From Trametes villosa (Eukaryota; Basidiomycota; Agaricomycetes; Polyporales; Polyporaceae): a DNA stretch of 64,000 bases. The position numbers and the translations under genes are program-made. A model generated the notes under the pieces. The model was not told where the DNA came from. It searched no databases and saw only the letters and a list, made by a program, of their open reading frames with translations. Below are positions 1-8,946 of this stretch, in pieces; position 1 is the stretch's first letter; every line of letters begins with the position of its first letter. Where the stretch lies: contig PUDQ02000025.1 of the NCBI GenBank assembly GCA_002964805.2, forward strand, positions 1 to 64,000, read 5' to 3'.

Positions 1-2
1 GG

Positions 3-1547
3 ATGTCTGAGCCCAGTGGTGTTGCCGACGCGACCGACTACCTCTTGTGGGCGGAGCAGGTCGCCACCGCCTTGGTACGCCTAGCCGCGACTCCTGTTAC
101 CACTGCGCTCGCTGACACCCTCTTGCTAGGACACCGCGATCGCCTCCGGGGTCGACCCTTCGCGCCTCGCCGCGTATGCGGACCGCGTCCATCATGTTAT
201 CGCGCGCCGCCTACCTGGCGCTCGCGACATGTGGCCGGAGTGGGCGAGCGGCGCCCTGCTGCAGGCAGATGAGCGCGCCCAGGCCGCTGAGGCTGCCCGC
301 CGCGCTGCTGAAGACGAGGCTCGTCGCGCCGCACCTTTCGAGTCTCGCGAGGCTGCACCGCGCGGTGCTGGAGCGCGCAACTATGCCTCCCTCGCGCCGC
401 CGGCTGCGCTTTCCGCGATGGACCGTCTCCGAGCTCTGGGCGCGTCCGCTCGCCGTTCCACCTCCGCCTTCGCGACCCCCGAGAAGGAGCCGGACTTGGC
501 CGCCGTCCCAGAACGCCCCAAACCGCGCCCGCGCAACTTCACAACCCCGCGCACACAGTTGTTCGACCACGTCGCCGTCCCGTCGCGCACCTCGTCGGCT
601 ACTCCCGCGGGTGCTCCGGCGCCGCGCAAGCGCGACCGAACCCCCGAGGTGTCCCTGGACCTGGACCACCTGGTCGAGGAGGAGAGCGATGAGTCGGAGT
701 CTGAAGAAGACGACACTGGGCCCGCTCGCGCGACCCGCTCTGCAACGCGGGGCCAGTCTACCACCTCGGCGCCGCCTGCCAAGAAGGCGCGCACCTCCGC
801 GAAGAGCAAGGCCACTCGCGCGCCTGAGCCCGAGCTGCTCGCCAACTGGGTGGTGCGTCCGCCTGTCCTCCTACAGGTGCGCGGTAGCGCTGACCTTCTT
901 CCTCCGGTGTAGCAGTACCCACGTTGTGCGAAGTGTGCGGAGCGCGGCCAGACTTGCATCCTTCAAGAGGACGCGCCGCGTTGCCACCGGTGCGCGCAAC
1001 ACCACCGCCGCTGCATTTTCGGCCCTGAGCCCGGCGTGCCGTATGCGGCCTGGTACGATCAACAGCGCTTTCCACGCGGTAAAGTGTCCTGGTCTCTGCT
1101 CCTCTCGCCTGCTGCTGACGCCCTCTTAGCGATCGCGGCCTTGAACACCACCGGCCAGGTCGTCTCCGCGAACTTCGCGACGCCGCAGACCGTCCCCGCC
1201 CTCGCAGCCGAGCCTGCTAAAGGCAAGGCCAAGTCGGTGGCCGGCAGGTCCTCGGCCAACGCGGTCGCGTCCGGGTCCGGCACGCGCGCGCGTACCCAGT
1301 CCGCTGTACGTCTGTCTTTTGATCTCCTGCGCTTGCTGGCGCGCCGCTGACAGTCCTACAGTCCGCGCCCGCTGGCACTGCCTCCTTGCGCGACAGCGCG
1401 GCCGACAACGCGCGCGTCGAGCTTAGTGGTCTCCGTCTCCGTCGCGTCGCGCTTGATGCGCAGATCGGTGAAGTGGAGCGATACCTCCGCGATGTGCGCA
1501 GCGCTCGGGCCCGCCACACCCTGCCGTTCTTGGAGGATGATGAGTGA
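3..1547 (+). CDS. Zn2Cys6-type zinc-cluster protein, four exons, probably element-encoded
   Basis: Model: exons 3-74, 130-852, 913-1305 and 1362-1547, giving 457 aa. All three introns (55, 60 and 56 nt) are phase 0 and end in TAG or CAG after a CTGAC branch-like site; two of the three begin GTGCGT or GTACGT. The in-frame TAG at 910-912 is therefore read as the end of intron 2, not as a nonsense codon. The middle of the protein is low-complexity Ala/Arg/Ser/Pro with an acidic Asp/Glu patch. Exon 3 opens with a cysteine cluster (CAKCAERGQTC, then CHRCAQHHRRC) matching the spacing of fungal Zn2Cys6 domains. Exon 4 encodes a short charged helix-like tail. Such clusters bind DNA in transcription factors, but similar proteins recur next to basidiomycete retroelements, and here it converges on a gag-like gene. 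The gene may start upstream of the window. Confidence 0.6.
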
Positions 1548-1916
1548 GGGTGCGCAGTCGGAAGGGAGGGGAGGTGGTGAGCGGGCCGTAAGGTGGTAAT
1601 GTCCGTAGTCAGTACCCAGATCGCCAATCGCGTCAGCCTGCCCGCGCGCTCCTGCGCGGCGCTGGTCGGCCTTTCTTTGGTCTCAAGCTGGTCCGCAGGA
1701 TAAGGGAAGGGGAGAGAGGTGAGAGAGCGCGTGAGAGAGAGCAAAGGGGCGCCAGAGCGAGAGAGAGAGAGAGAGCACGCGAGCCAGAGCGAATCAGCGC
1801 AATGTACAAAGAAGAAGATGGAAGCGAGAGGGAAGTGGGAGCACGCCAGCGCGCTCTTCGTATGTGTCCGCATTGTCTGGGAGCCTATCGCGCCTGCGCG
1901 TCCGCCATGCGCCGCG
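1548..1916. repeat. Convergent intergenic stretch with purine (GA)n tract
   Basis: This is the space between the convergent zinc-cluster gene and the gag-like gene. It contains a run rich in GAGA from about 1711 to 1785. I see no convincing gene here. ORFs on either strand are low-complexity translations of the repeat. Confidence 0.5.
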
Positions 1917-4832
1917 CTAGTTGTCTTCCAGTGTAATCTCCTCGGTCGCTGGCTCGCTGTCGTTGCTGTCCTCTAGTCCTGCGATCGCGCGTGTGTCGCC
2001 CTCCGCTGTCAAGATGACTCTGGTTCGCTCCGTGGTTCTCCTCGCTCGCGCGCTCTGACCTGGTGCTCCGCTCGTGTTCTGGGTGCCTGCGTCCGGTGCA
2101 TTCTCCCCCCCACTGAGATTGTGACCGTCCTCGGTCATCTGGGTGAGCGCGAAAGGGTGGGTGAGGCTGTCGGTGCCAGAGAGGCTCCTGCGCGGTTGCG
2201 GGGGAAGCCAGTGCGTCGCGCTCTGGCCCAGGCTGATCTGCATCTCCGCAACTAGTCTGTGGACGCCGACCAGGTAGAGCGTTTTCGCTGGTCGCGCGCG
2301 GCAGGGGCAGTAGGAGAAGCGCATCTTGCGATGGTCCGGTGTGAGGTCCAGGGCAACGGAGTCGCGTGTCGCTGTGCCAGTGGTTCCAACCGTGACCGCA
2401 GAGCCGAGCAATGAGGCAGAGGCGGCAGGTTCGTTTTGTAGATCCGAGCTGGGGGGAAAGGCCGCAGTGGCCTCGGGGACGCGATCACAGGATGGGAGAT
2501 AGAGCGCAGGTAGAGAGAGCGCGCAGGCGGAATGTGAGGACACGGAGCACGTAGAATCCGAAGCAGGGGGCACAGGGGTATAGGCACTGAGGGCACATCC
2601 GTCCCCATCCGCCTCCATGACCGCCGCAACCGTAGCGCAGTCTAGCACCTTGTTGCTTGCGAGACTCGCGGTCTCTGGCGAATCCTGGTGACGCAAGTCC
2701 TGGCTCTCGCGAGGGTCAAGGAGGGAAGCGGCGCAGGCAATGCCGGTGGAGCGCATGGTGGTCGGAACTGGGGATGGGGGGTCGGTGCCGCAAGACTTTG
2801 CGTGTCGCTCAGGAAGGAGGGGAAGGGGCCGCTCTGGCGATCGCGCAGCGGGTGGTGTCTTCCGCGATGTCTCGGGGGTCTCCTCCGCAAACTTAGGGTT
2901 GTAGTCTGGAGTACGCGTCTGATAGGCCGCCTCGCGCTCCGGTGCGCTCTGCGTCGCTGGGGGCTTACCAACGTCGCGGTTCGGGGAAGGGGCAGCTGCC
3001 TTGCGGCGCGGTTTCGCAAAAGGGTGCTCTCGTGCTTCGCTCGCAGTGGGTCTTTGGCGTGAGGAAGAGACTGGGGAAAGTGTGGGTGGGCGGTCAGCCA
3101 CTCTTGGGGAGCTGGCCTCGCGTGCGATCATACTGATCATTGCATCGCACATGTCGCCCACCGCGATAGCCCTGAGTTGAGCCGGTCCGTGGGATGGGTT
3201 GTATGCTGTGTCGCGCGTCTTCGCAAAGGGGTTCTCGTGTCCTTCCATGGTGGTCGCTTCGCGGTACGCGCGCGCTTCGCCTGCCGCTGCGTTCGGGGGT
3301 AGAACTGGCTGATGAGGTGAGGGGTCGCGCTGGCGCTGGCTAGAGCTAGTGTGTGTCGGCAGGGGCTCGGCTTGTGGCTGGGAGGGGTGTTTGACGCGTG
3401 GCTGGTTGGCGTCCGCATCGCCAAAGCGCTCTCGCTCCCTGGGGAACAGCGAAGTCGGTCGCGAATGTGAGCTGCGGTATGGGGACCTCGCGACACTATC
3501 GGCACCATTCCGGCCTTGGCTATGGCTAGCCTGCTTGAGCATGCGGATCTCGTGCTCGAGCTGCGCAATGCGCTCGGCTGCGCTGAGCTGGAAGCTAGGC
3601 CTGGGAGGGCGGCCATAGTTGTCGCGCGCGACCTCGAAGCTGAGCTGTGCGACCACCGGCGCCGGCGCGTTCGCGTGATGTGCCAGTGTGCCCGGGTTGC
3701 GGCGATGCCACTCGTAGACGCGGTCGCGGATTGTTACGCCTTCGAACTGTGGGCTGAAGAGCGTCCTGGGGATGAAGCTGCCATTTGAGAGCACCACATA
3801 GCCTTGGTCATTGCGCCTGACGCGACCGCCCCGGATGTCCTCTTCGACGGCCGGGCAGTTCCGTAGCTGGCAGCTCACGCCGCCGCAGTAGTGGCAGGAG
3901 TGTCCACCTGGGGTGTTCGCGGGCGGATACCAAGCTTCGCCGTGAGCCGGTGGCAGCAGCTGGACCTGCTGCGGGCCTCTACCGGGGTTCGCGGTGTGCG
4001 CGGTCGCACCCGCGCTCCCTTCGCTGACCGATTGCGCGAGTAGCCTCAGGATGGCGCCAAGATCCTCCATCTTCACCATCGCTCCGCCGGTGTTTGGCGC
4101 GCTCAGTGCCGCGTTTGTCGCAGGCGCAGGCGCGGATGGCAGACCAGACGCGAGGGTGCCATGGAGGACAAAGACCGCTGCGTTGTAGACGGTCTCCAAC
4201 GGGTAGGGGTCGTCAGGGTAATGGTCCGGCTCCTTGAGCTGTAGGCGCTGCAAGACCTGTTCCCGGAGCGGCGAGCAGATGCCGCGCACGAAGAGGCGCG
4301 ACTGTTCCGACTGAGAGATGCGGTCCGTATTGACGAGGTAGATGGTCTGGGCAAGGAAGTCGCAATGGTAGCTGGAGAGCTCCGCAATACTGGTGATCGA
4401 CCGTGTCCTGCGCGCCGCTACGAGAGCCTCAACATTGGCCACCGAGTACTTGCGCGCTTCGCCCGCCTCAGGGTAGAGTTCCGTGATCGTGCTCTTGAGG
4501 TCCTCGTACGACTTCGCGTCGCTCGCGTAGGCCGGAAGGCTCTCGCAGAGATCGCTCACGGCCATCGGGAGGTAACGGATGACCCACCGCTTCTTAGCTC
4601 GTTCATCATCCACCTCGCTGATCTCAAAGAGCGCCTCGAGATCCTGGAAGAAACCGCGCAGGGTGCGCACTTCTTGCGGGTCGAAGATGGGAGCGGTGGG
4701 GTGGCGCGCTGGGGGCATTGCGGAGCGCGGTCGCGGAAGGTTGCCGCTCTCTTGTGGCATATTGGGGACGCTAAGCTTGGAAGGAGGGGAGACGCGCAAT
4801 GGCAAGGGAGAGTAGGAGATGCAAGAAGGCAA
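1917..4832 (-). CDS. Gag-like retroelement protein with variant zinc knuckle
   Basis: The single ORF encodes 971 aa. Residues about 45-230 form an acidic, helical gag-like region with a PIFDPQEVRTLRGFF stretch and a YLP motif, typical of basidiomycete LTR-retroelement Gag. Residues 313-326 hold CHYCGGVSCQLRNC. The spacing is CX2CX4CX4C, so the usual third ligand His is Cys here. It is followed by EEDIRGGRVRRNDQGY, also typical of this Gag family. The C-terminal 500 residues are disordered, rich in Pro, Ser and Arg. No protease or reverse transcriptase follows within the window; the zinc-cluster gene occupies that space on the other strand. The element is therefore incomplete or extends left of the window. 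An internal Met at residue 25 is an alternative start. Confidence 0.75.
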   Translation of the reverse strand: MPSCISYSPLPLRVSPPSKLSVPNMPQESGNLPRPRSAMPPARHPTAPIFDPQEVRTLRGFFQDLEALFEISEVDDERAKKRWVIRYLPMAVSDLCESLPAYASDAKSYEDLKSTITELYPEAGEARKYSVANVEALVAARRTRSITSIAELSSYHCDFLAQTIYLVNTDRISQSEQSRLFVRGICSPLREQVLQRLQLKEPDHYPDDPYPLETVYNAAVFVLHGTLASGLPSAPAPATNAALSAPNTGGAMVKMEDLGAILRLLAQSVSEGSAGATAHTANPGRGPQQVQLLPPAHGEAWYPPANTPGGHSCHYCGGVSCQLRNCPAVEEDIRGGRVRRNDQGYVVLSNGSFIPRTLFSPQFEGVTIRDRVYEWHRRNPGTLAHHANAPAPVVAQLSFEVARDNYGRPPRPSFQLSAAERIAQLEHEIRMLKQASHSQGRNGADSVARSPYRSSHSRPTSLFPRERERFGDADANQPRVKHPSQPQAEPLPTHTSSSQRQRDPSPHQPVLPPNAAAGEARAYREATTMEGHENPFAKTRDTAYNPSHGPAQLRAIAVGDMCDAMISMIAREASSPRVADRPPTLSPVSSSRQRPTASEAREHPFAKPRRKAAAPSPNRDVGKPPATQSAPEREAAYQTRTPDYNPKFAEETPETSRKTPPAARSPERPLPLLPERHAKSCGTDPPSPVPTTMRSTGIACAASLLDPRESQDLRHQDSPETASLASNKVLDCATVAAVMEADGDGCALSAYTPVPPASDSTCSVSSHSACALSLPALYLPSCDRVPEATAAFPPSSDLQNEPAASASLLGSAVTVGTTGTATRDSVALDLTPDHRKMRFSYCPCRARPAKTLYLVGVHRLVAEMQISLGQSATHWLPPQPRRSLSGTDSLTHPFALTQMTEDGHNLSGGENAPDAGTQNTSGAPGQSARARRTTERTRVILTAEGDTRAIAGLEDSNDSEPATEEITLEDN

Positions 4833-5560
4833 GGCAGGAGAAGAGGTCCGGAAAGATTGCGCACTTAGCGACAGAAGGGGGTCTAAGCGCGGCTTTGATG
4901 CTCGCTCGCCTAGCGCAGACTGGGTGATGGGGAAGGGCTCCGTGCGGTGCAGACTTGGGCCGATGTCGCCAATCCGCGCTGTCGCTCCCGCGTCGCGCGC
5001 GCGCAGTCGCTTCCTGTTTGAGGGCGCGTGGGCGGGCTTGAGGAAACCGCGAGATGGCGCGCAATCGCGATGGAGACAGCGCTGTTGCCGTCAAAGGAGG
5101 AAGCCGACTGTGAAGTCCTAACTCCACCCCCCTGCGGTGGTCACCAGAATGATGCACTCAACTATCCCCTAGGGACAACCAGAGACAGGCCGAGGGCCTT
5201 CGGAGGACGAGGCCTGTAGGGAAGCTAAGCGCGAAGCGGGGGGGAGAAGCGAGGTTCGAGTCGGGGTGCCCTTGCGGCTGAAGCGCGATGCGCTGGCAAG
5301 TCTCGCGCGGATCGCAACGCGTACACGGGGTGCTGGCGGGTAGGCTTCGCGGCGAGAGCACAAGCGGGAACGCTAGGGAAGACGCAGGGGCGCAGTTCGC
5401 AACGCAACGCAACGCAACGCAGGACGCTATTCGCAAAGGGAGACGCAGACGCAATTGAGCTCCTGAGGGTGAGGGGGAAAGGAATCTGAATTGTCTAGCG
5501 CCCGAGGCGCGAAGATACATGGAGGGATCGTAACTACCTAAGCCTGGACCCGAGCGCGGC
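4833..5560. other. Non-coding stretch between gag-like gene and LINE
   Basis: No gene is supported here. It lies where the leader or LTR of the minus-strand gag element would be expected, but with one copy in the window an LTR cannot be shown. It holds a short pentamer tandem repeat at 5398-5421. Confidence 0.4.
5398..5421. repeat. CGCAA pentanucleotide tandem repeat
   Basis: Nearly five direct copies of CGCAA are visible by eye in the non-coding stretch upstream of the gag-like gene. Confidence 0.8.
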
Positions 5561-8533
5561 CTAGACTTCTTCTCGGGAACCGCTCCGCGCCGCGCGCGGA
5601 CCGTCGCGCCCGCCGCGCACCCACTGCGCGCGCGCTCGGAATGCCTGCCGCGCCATTAGCGCCCGCACCTGATAGGGCCCCGCGTGTGCTGCGCCCGCCT
5701 CTTGACAGTGACTCGCGCTCCGCGCTGCCCAATGAGCTACTGCGCGCACTTGCTCCCAAGGCCCTGTCGCGAGCTCTGCGCGCGCGCTGCCATCGCGAAA
5801 TCCAAGTGTGCGCGCCGCCGCCTGTGTCGCGATTTCTGGAGTCAGCGGTGCACCGGGTGTATCACCGTCCGGCACCATCTTGACGTTCTCAGGTATGACC
5901 AGTTTTCCCCCAGGGAGGGACCTATTTGCACACATTTTACGTCTGTTTTCTACAGCTCCTAGAGGAATTACCTCGGTTTTTGCCTCATTAAACTTCGCCC
6001 TCGACGCCCTGCACCACTTCTCGAGGAGCGCCGTCAAGACCGCGAAGTCGTCGGATACATGTAAGTACACGGTTGTATCATCAGCATATAGCGACGCGAT
6101 CAACCTTTCTAGGGCCCCAGGGAGCTTGATGCCTCTCAGCGGTGAGGCCCTTAGCGCAATCGCCAGCGGTTCAATCGCCAAGTTGAACAGAAGACACGAC
6201 ATCGGATCACCTTGTCTTACTCCCCGGACAATCGAGAATGGGCGGCTCTCGGTGCCATTGATCATCACGACACTAGTCGCACGCTCATACAGGAAACGCA
6301 CGGTGCGTATGAACCTTTGCGGGAGGTTGTAGTGCTCAAGGATCTTCCACAGGTATCGGTGGTCAATTCTATCGTACGCCTTGTCCTGGTCAAGCGCTAC
6401 TATAGCCCCATCGATCTCTTCCGCCTCAGCATAGTGAAGCACCATTTGCGTTAACCTAATATTATCTAGGATTCTACGACCAGGCAGGAACCCCGCCTGG
6501 TCCTCGTGCACGATCACATCCGCCGGGCCCACTAGCCTCGACGCCAGGACCCTAGTCAATATTTTATAGTCCGCATTCAAGAGCGTTATCGGTCTGTAGT
6601 TTATTATTCTCCTCGTATCGCCTTTCAGCTTATATATTGGACAGATCCATCCTTCTGTAAATTTGGACCCATCGGCGACACCGTGCACTTCAATATCATT
6701 GAACACCGCCTTTAGCGCTTTTGCTATGTCAAAGTACGGTTTCCCAGCTTTTGCCCCTTTCCGAGCCCACGTCATGTATTTTTTCCAGACTTCCACGGGC
6801 ATGCCATCGAGGCCCGGCGCCTTCCCCGCCGCTGCCTCGCCTATAGCGTCCTCTACCTCTTCCACGCTTATCGGAGCCGCCAGGGGGGCTTTGTACTCAT
6901 TCGTAATTCGTACGTGTATATCTCTAAGCACGTTCGCAATGTCTTCGTCGTGCTCACTCGTCGAGGCCACAGGGTCCGCGTATTGGAGGCTGTCAAAGTG
7001 CGTTCGAGCCACTTCACACATCTCCTTCGTGGAGTTCGCATATGTGGGCCTCGCGTCGCTCGACCTTGCCATCTCATAGAACGTGCCATCCGGCGTGGGC
7101 GCCGCATTCACCTTCATCCAGTATTTTCCTATCTTTTCACCCTCAACCCAGTGCTTCGCCATGTTATTCATCCTCCTTGCGCCAAAATGGTTGACCTCCA
7201 GTTCATGGATACGTTCACGGAGCGCCGCCACACCTTGGACGTCAATGACAGCGCTTTCGCCATTCACAGAGGGCGGGTTCAGCGCCTCATGCAGGCGCCC
7301 CTTAAGTTCATCCACTTCTTTTGATACTCCAGCCGCCTTCACTTTCGTTCTCTCCCTTGCCGCTTTCCGTAGTTCGTATTTGAACTTTTCGAAAAGTACT
7401 TGCGGGTTGTTCTCGACTGTCCTCTCCACAACCCGCTGAATATCCGCTTGCAGTTTAAATCCAGCCTCCTTCATCACGCCGCAGAAAATGGGGTCGTCGA
7501 GGAGCACCACGGGGAGCCTCCATCTCCCTTTTCCCACCGTCGGCGCCTTGTAGTTTGCCAGCGACAACTCAACCATACAGTGGTCAGTACTCACCCCGCA
7601 TGGCCCTGCTTCCCAGTCTGCTGACGCCCTCATAAGCGACTTTCTAACATATATTCTGTCAAGCCTTGATTGGCTGCCGTTTGCACCATGGATGTACGTG
7701 AACATCCTCACGTTTGGGTGCGCATGTCTCCACGAGTCTTCCATACTCGTCGCTGATCTCAGCTCCCTTAGAGCTTCGCATGCGGCCGCCGCATCACATC
7801 TCGGTGGGAACCTGTCGACGGCAGACTCGACTAAGTTGAAATCGCCCAGCATAACGTCCGGTTTCTTAACTCCTCTCACACACATGGCCATCTGAAGCTC
7901 CTTCCAGAATAGAGCATTCGCCGCCATCTCATTTGGCGCGTATACGTTCAGAATCGTCAACTCCTTCCCGGACGACCACGGGAGAGTCACAAGGACTGCT
8001 CTTCCAGGAACAACAACTTGCATCACTACCTTCTCCGGCGCGAGGACCAGACGCTTGTTAACAACAACCGCCACGCCCCCGGCCCCAGTAGCGTTATCCG
8101 GGTCCGACGAGACGAAGAAACACAACCTATCCCCAAAAAGCGACTCGAGCGTTACCAGCCTCTGTGGATCAAGATGCGCTTCCTGTACGGCCAGCGCAGT
8201 AAGCCTTTTCTCGCGCATTAACTGGTTGATCGTTAGCCACTTATCACTTGTTCCATCCACAGGCGCACGCCCGAAACCGTTGACGTTCAAAGACGCCACC
8301 CGGAGTCTGGCGCGCGTTTTGCGGGCATCACTTAGTGAGCGCGGGGAGGTACCACCGTAGAGAGCGGGCCTTTCATTGGCACGATCGCCGGCACCGGACG
8401 CATTCGCGCCTCCAGACCCGCTGGCGTGCGTAGATCCGTAGACAGGGAGGGGAGCCGAATTTCGTTGGTTAGAGTTGTTTGGTGTGTTAGGAGTCGTATG
8501 CGTTTCCCTATAGCGTAGCGACCAATTCGCCAT
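5561..8533 (-). CDS. LINE ORF2: endonuclease-reverse transcriptase, 3'-truncated
   Basis: The ORF is 990 aa. Residues about 75-330 show an exonuclease-endonuclease-phosphatase fold signature: RVASLNVNGFG, then VQEAHL, LNVYAPN, LGDFNLVESAVDR and finally STDHCMVEL. The reverse transcriptase covers roughly residues 560-850, with YRPITLLNADYK, the catalytic ALDQDKAYDRIDH, GVRQGDPMS and the YADD box. After KMVPDGDTP the sequence turns into Ala/Arg-rich translation of unrelated DNA, so the last roughly 95 residues are probably not native. Full LINE ORF2 proteins of this type are usually several hundred residues longer. The enzyme would nick target DNA and copy element RNA by target-primed reverse transcription; this copy is probably inactive. 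Confidence 0.85.
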   Translation of the reverse strand: MANWSLRYRETHTTPNTPNNSNQRNSAPLPVYGSTHASGSGGANASGAGDRANERPALYGGTSPRSLSDARKTRARLRVASLNVNGFGRAPVDGTSDKWLTINQLMREKRLTALAVQEAHLDPQRLVTLESLFGDRLCFFVSSDPDNATGAGGVAVVVNKRLVLAPEKVVMQVVVPGRAVLVTLPWSSGKELTILNVYAPNEMAANALFWKELQMAMCVRGVKKPDVMLGDFNLVESAVDRFPPRCDAAAACEALRELRSATSMEDSWRHAHPNVRMFTYIHGANGSQSRLDRIYVRKSLMRASADWEAGPCGVSTDHCMVELSLANYKAPTVGKGRWRLPVVLLDDPIFCGVMKEAGFKLQADIQRVVERTVENNPQVLFEKFKYELRKAARERTKVKAAGVSKEVDELKGRLHEALNPPSVNGESAVIDVQGVAALRERIHELEVNHFGARRMNNMAKHWVEGEKIGKYWMKVNAAPTPDGTFYEMARSSDARPTYANSTKEMCEVARTHFDSLQYADPVASTSEHDEDIANVLRDIHVRITNEYKAPLAAPISVEEVEDAIGEAAAGKAPGLDGMPVEVWKKYMTWARKGAKAGKPYFDIAKALKAVFNDIEVHGVADGSKFTEGWICPIYKLKGDTRRIINYRPITLLNADYKILTRVLASRLVGPADVIVHEDQAGFLPGRRILDNIRLTQMVLHYAEAEEIDGAIVALDQDKAYDRIDHRYLWKILEHYNLPQRFIRTVRFLYERATSVVMINGTESRPFSIVRGVRQGDPMSCLLFNLAIEPLAIALRASPLRGIKLPGALERLIASLYADDTTVYLHVSDDFAVLTALLEKWCRASRAKFNEAKTEVIPLGAVENRRKMCANRSLPGGKLVIPENVKMVPDGDTPGAPLTPEIATQAAARTLGFRDGSARAELATGPWEQVRAVAHWAARSASHCQEAGAAHAGPYQVRALMARQAFRARAQWVRGGRDGPRAARSGSREEV

Positions 8534-8946
8534 AGGTAGCTAGCATATCCCCACTAGCAGGGGGGCGTGCAACGACGGATTTCCATGAAAACAGGGGTGC
8601 CGTGCGTGCTTGAGCCTCTCGGCGCGGCTCGCCCAGACCTCAATAGGTCGCCGCATAGTATGAAGGGGTGGGAGGGGAGGCCGGCTTTCCTGCGCTTCAA
8701 GCCGAAGCCAGTATATTTGGGCCGGCCGCCACAGGTTACAAGCTTTAGTTAACAATATGTCAGTAAGTCTGTAGCCACTTGCTACTCAGGCACGATCCTA
8801 TGCCCGCAGGAAGCTACACTTCGAGGCTTCAGTTCGCCGGCGTTCTCATTGTTCATACGCCCTCGGGTTCATCAGACATCACGATCAGATTCGTGCCCAC
8901 CGGGCGTATCGTTATACATCATACGGTAACAGTCATACGGAGATCA
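8534..8946. other. Inter-ORF spacer of the LINE
   Basis: These 413 bases separate ORF1 and ORF2 on the minus strand. I see no coding signal beyond short chance ORFs. How ORF2 would be translated is not evident. Confidence 0.4.

Noticed and set aside
910..912. In-frame TAG that would split the zinc-cluster protein, suggesting a pseudogene or readthrough
   Set aside because: A 60-nt intron (853-912) with GTGCGT donor, CTGAC branch and TAG acceptor removes it and keeps the frame.
211..959. Minus-strand ORFs opposite the zinc-cluster gene
   Set aside because: Low-complexity Arg/Ala/Ser translations with no splice or domain support.
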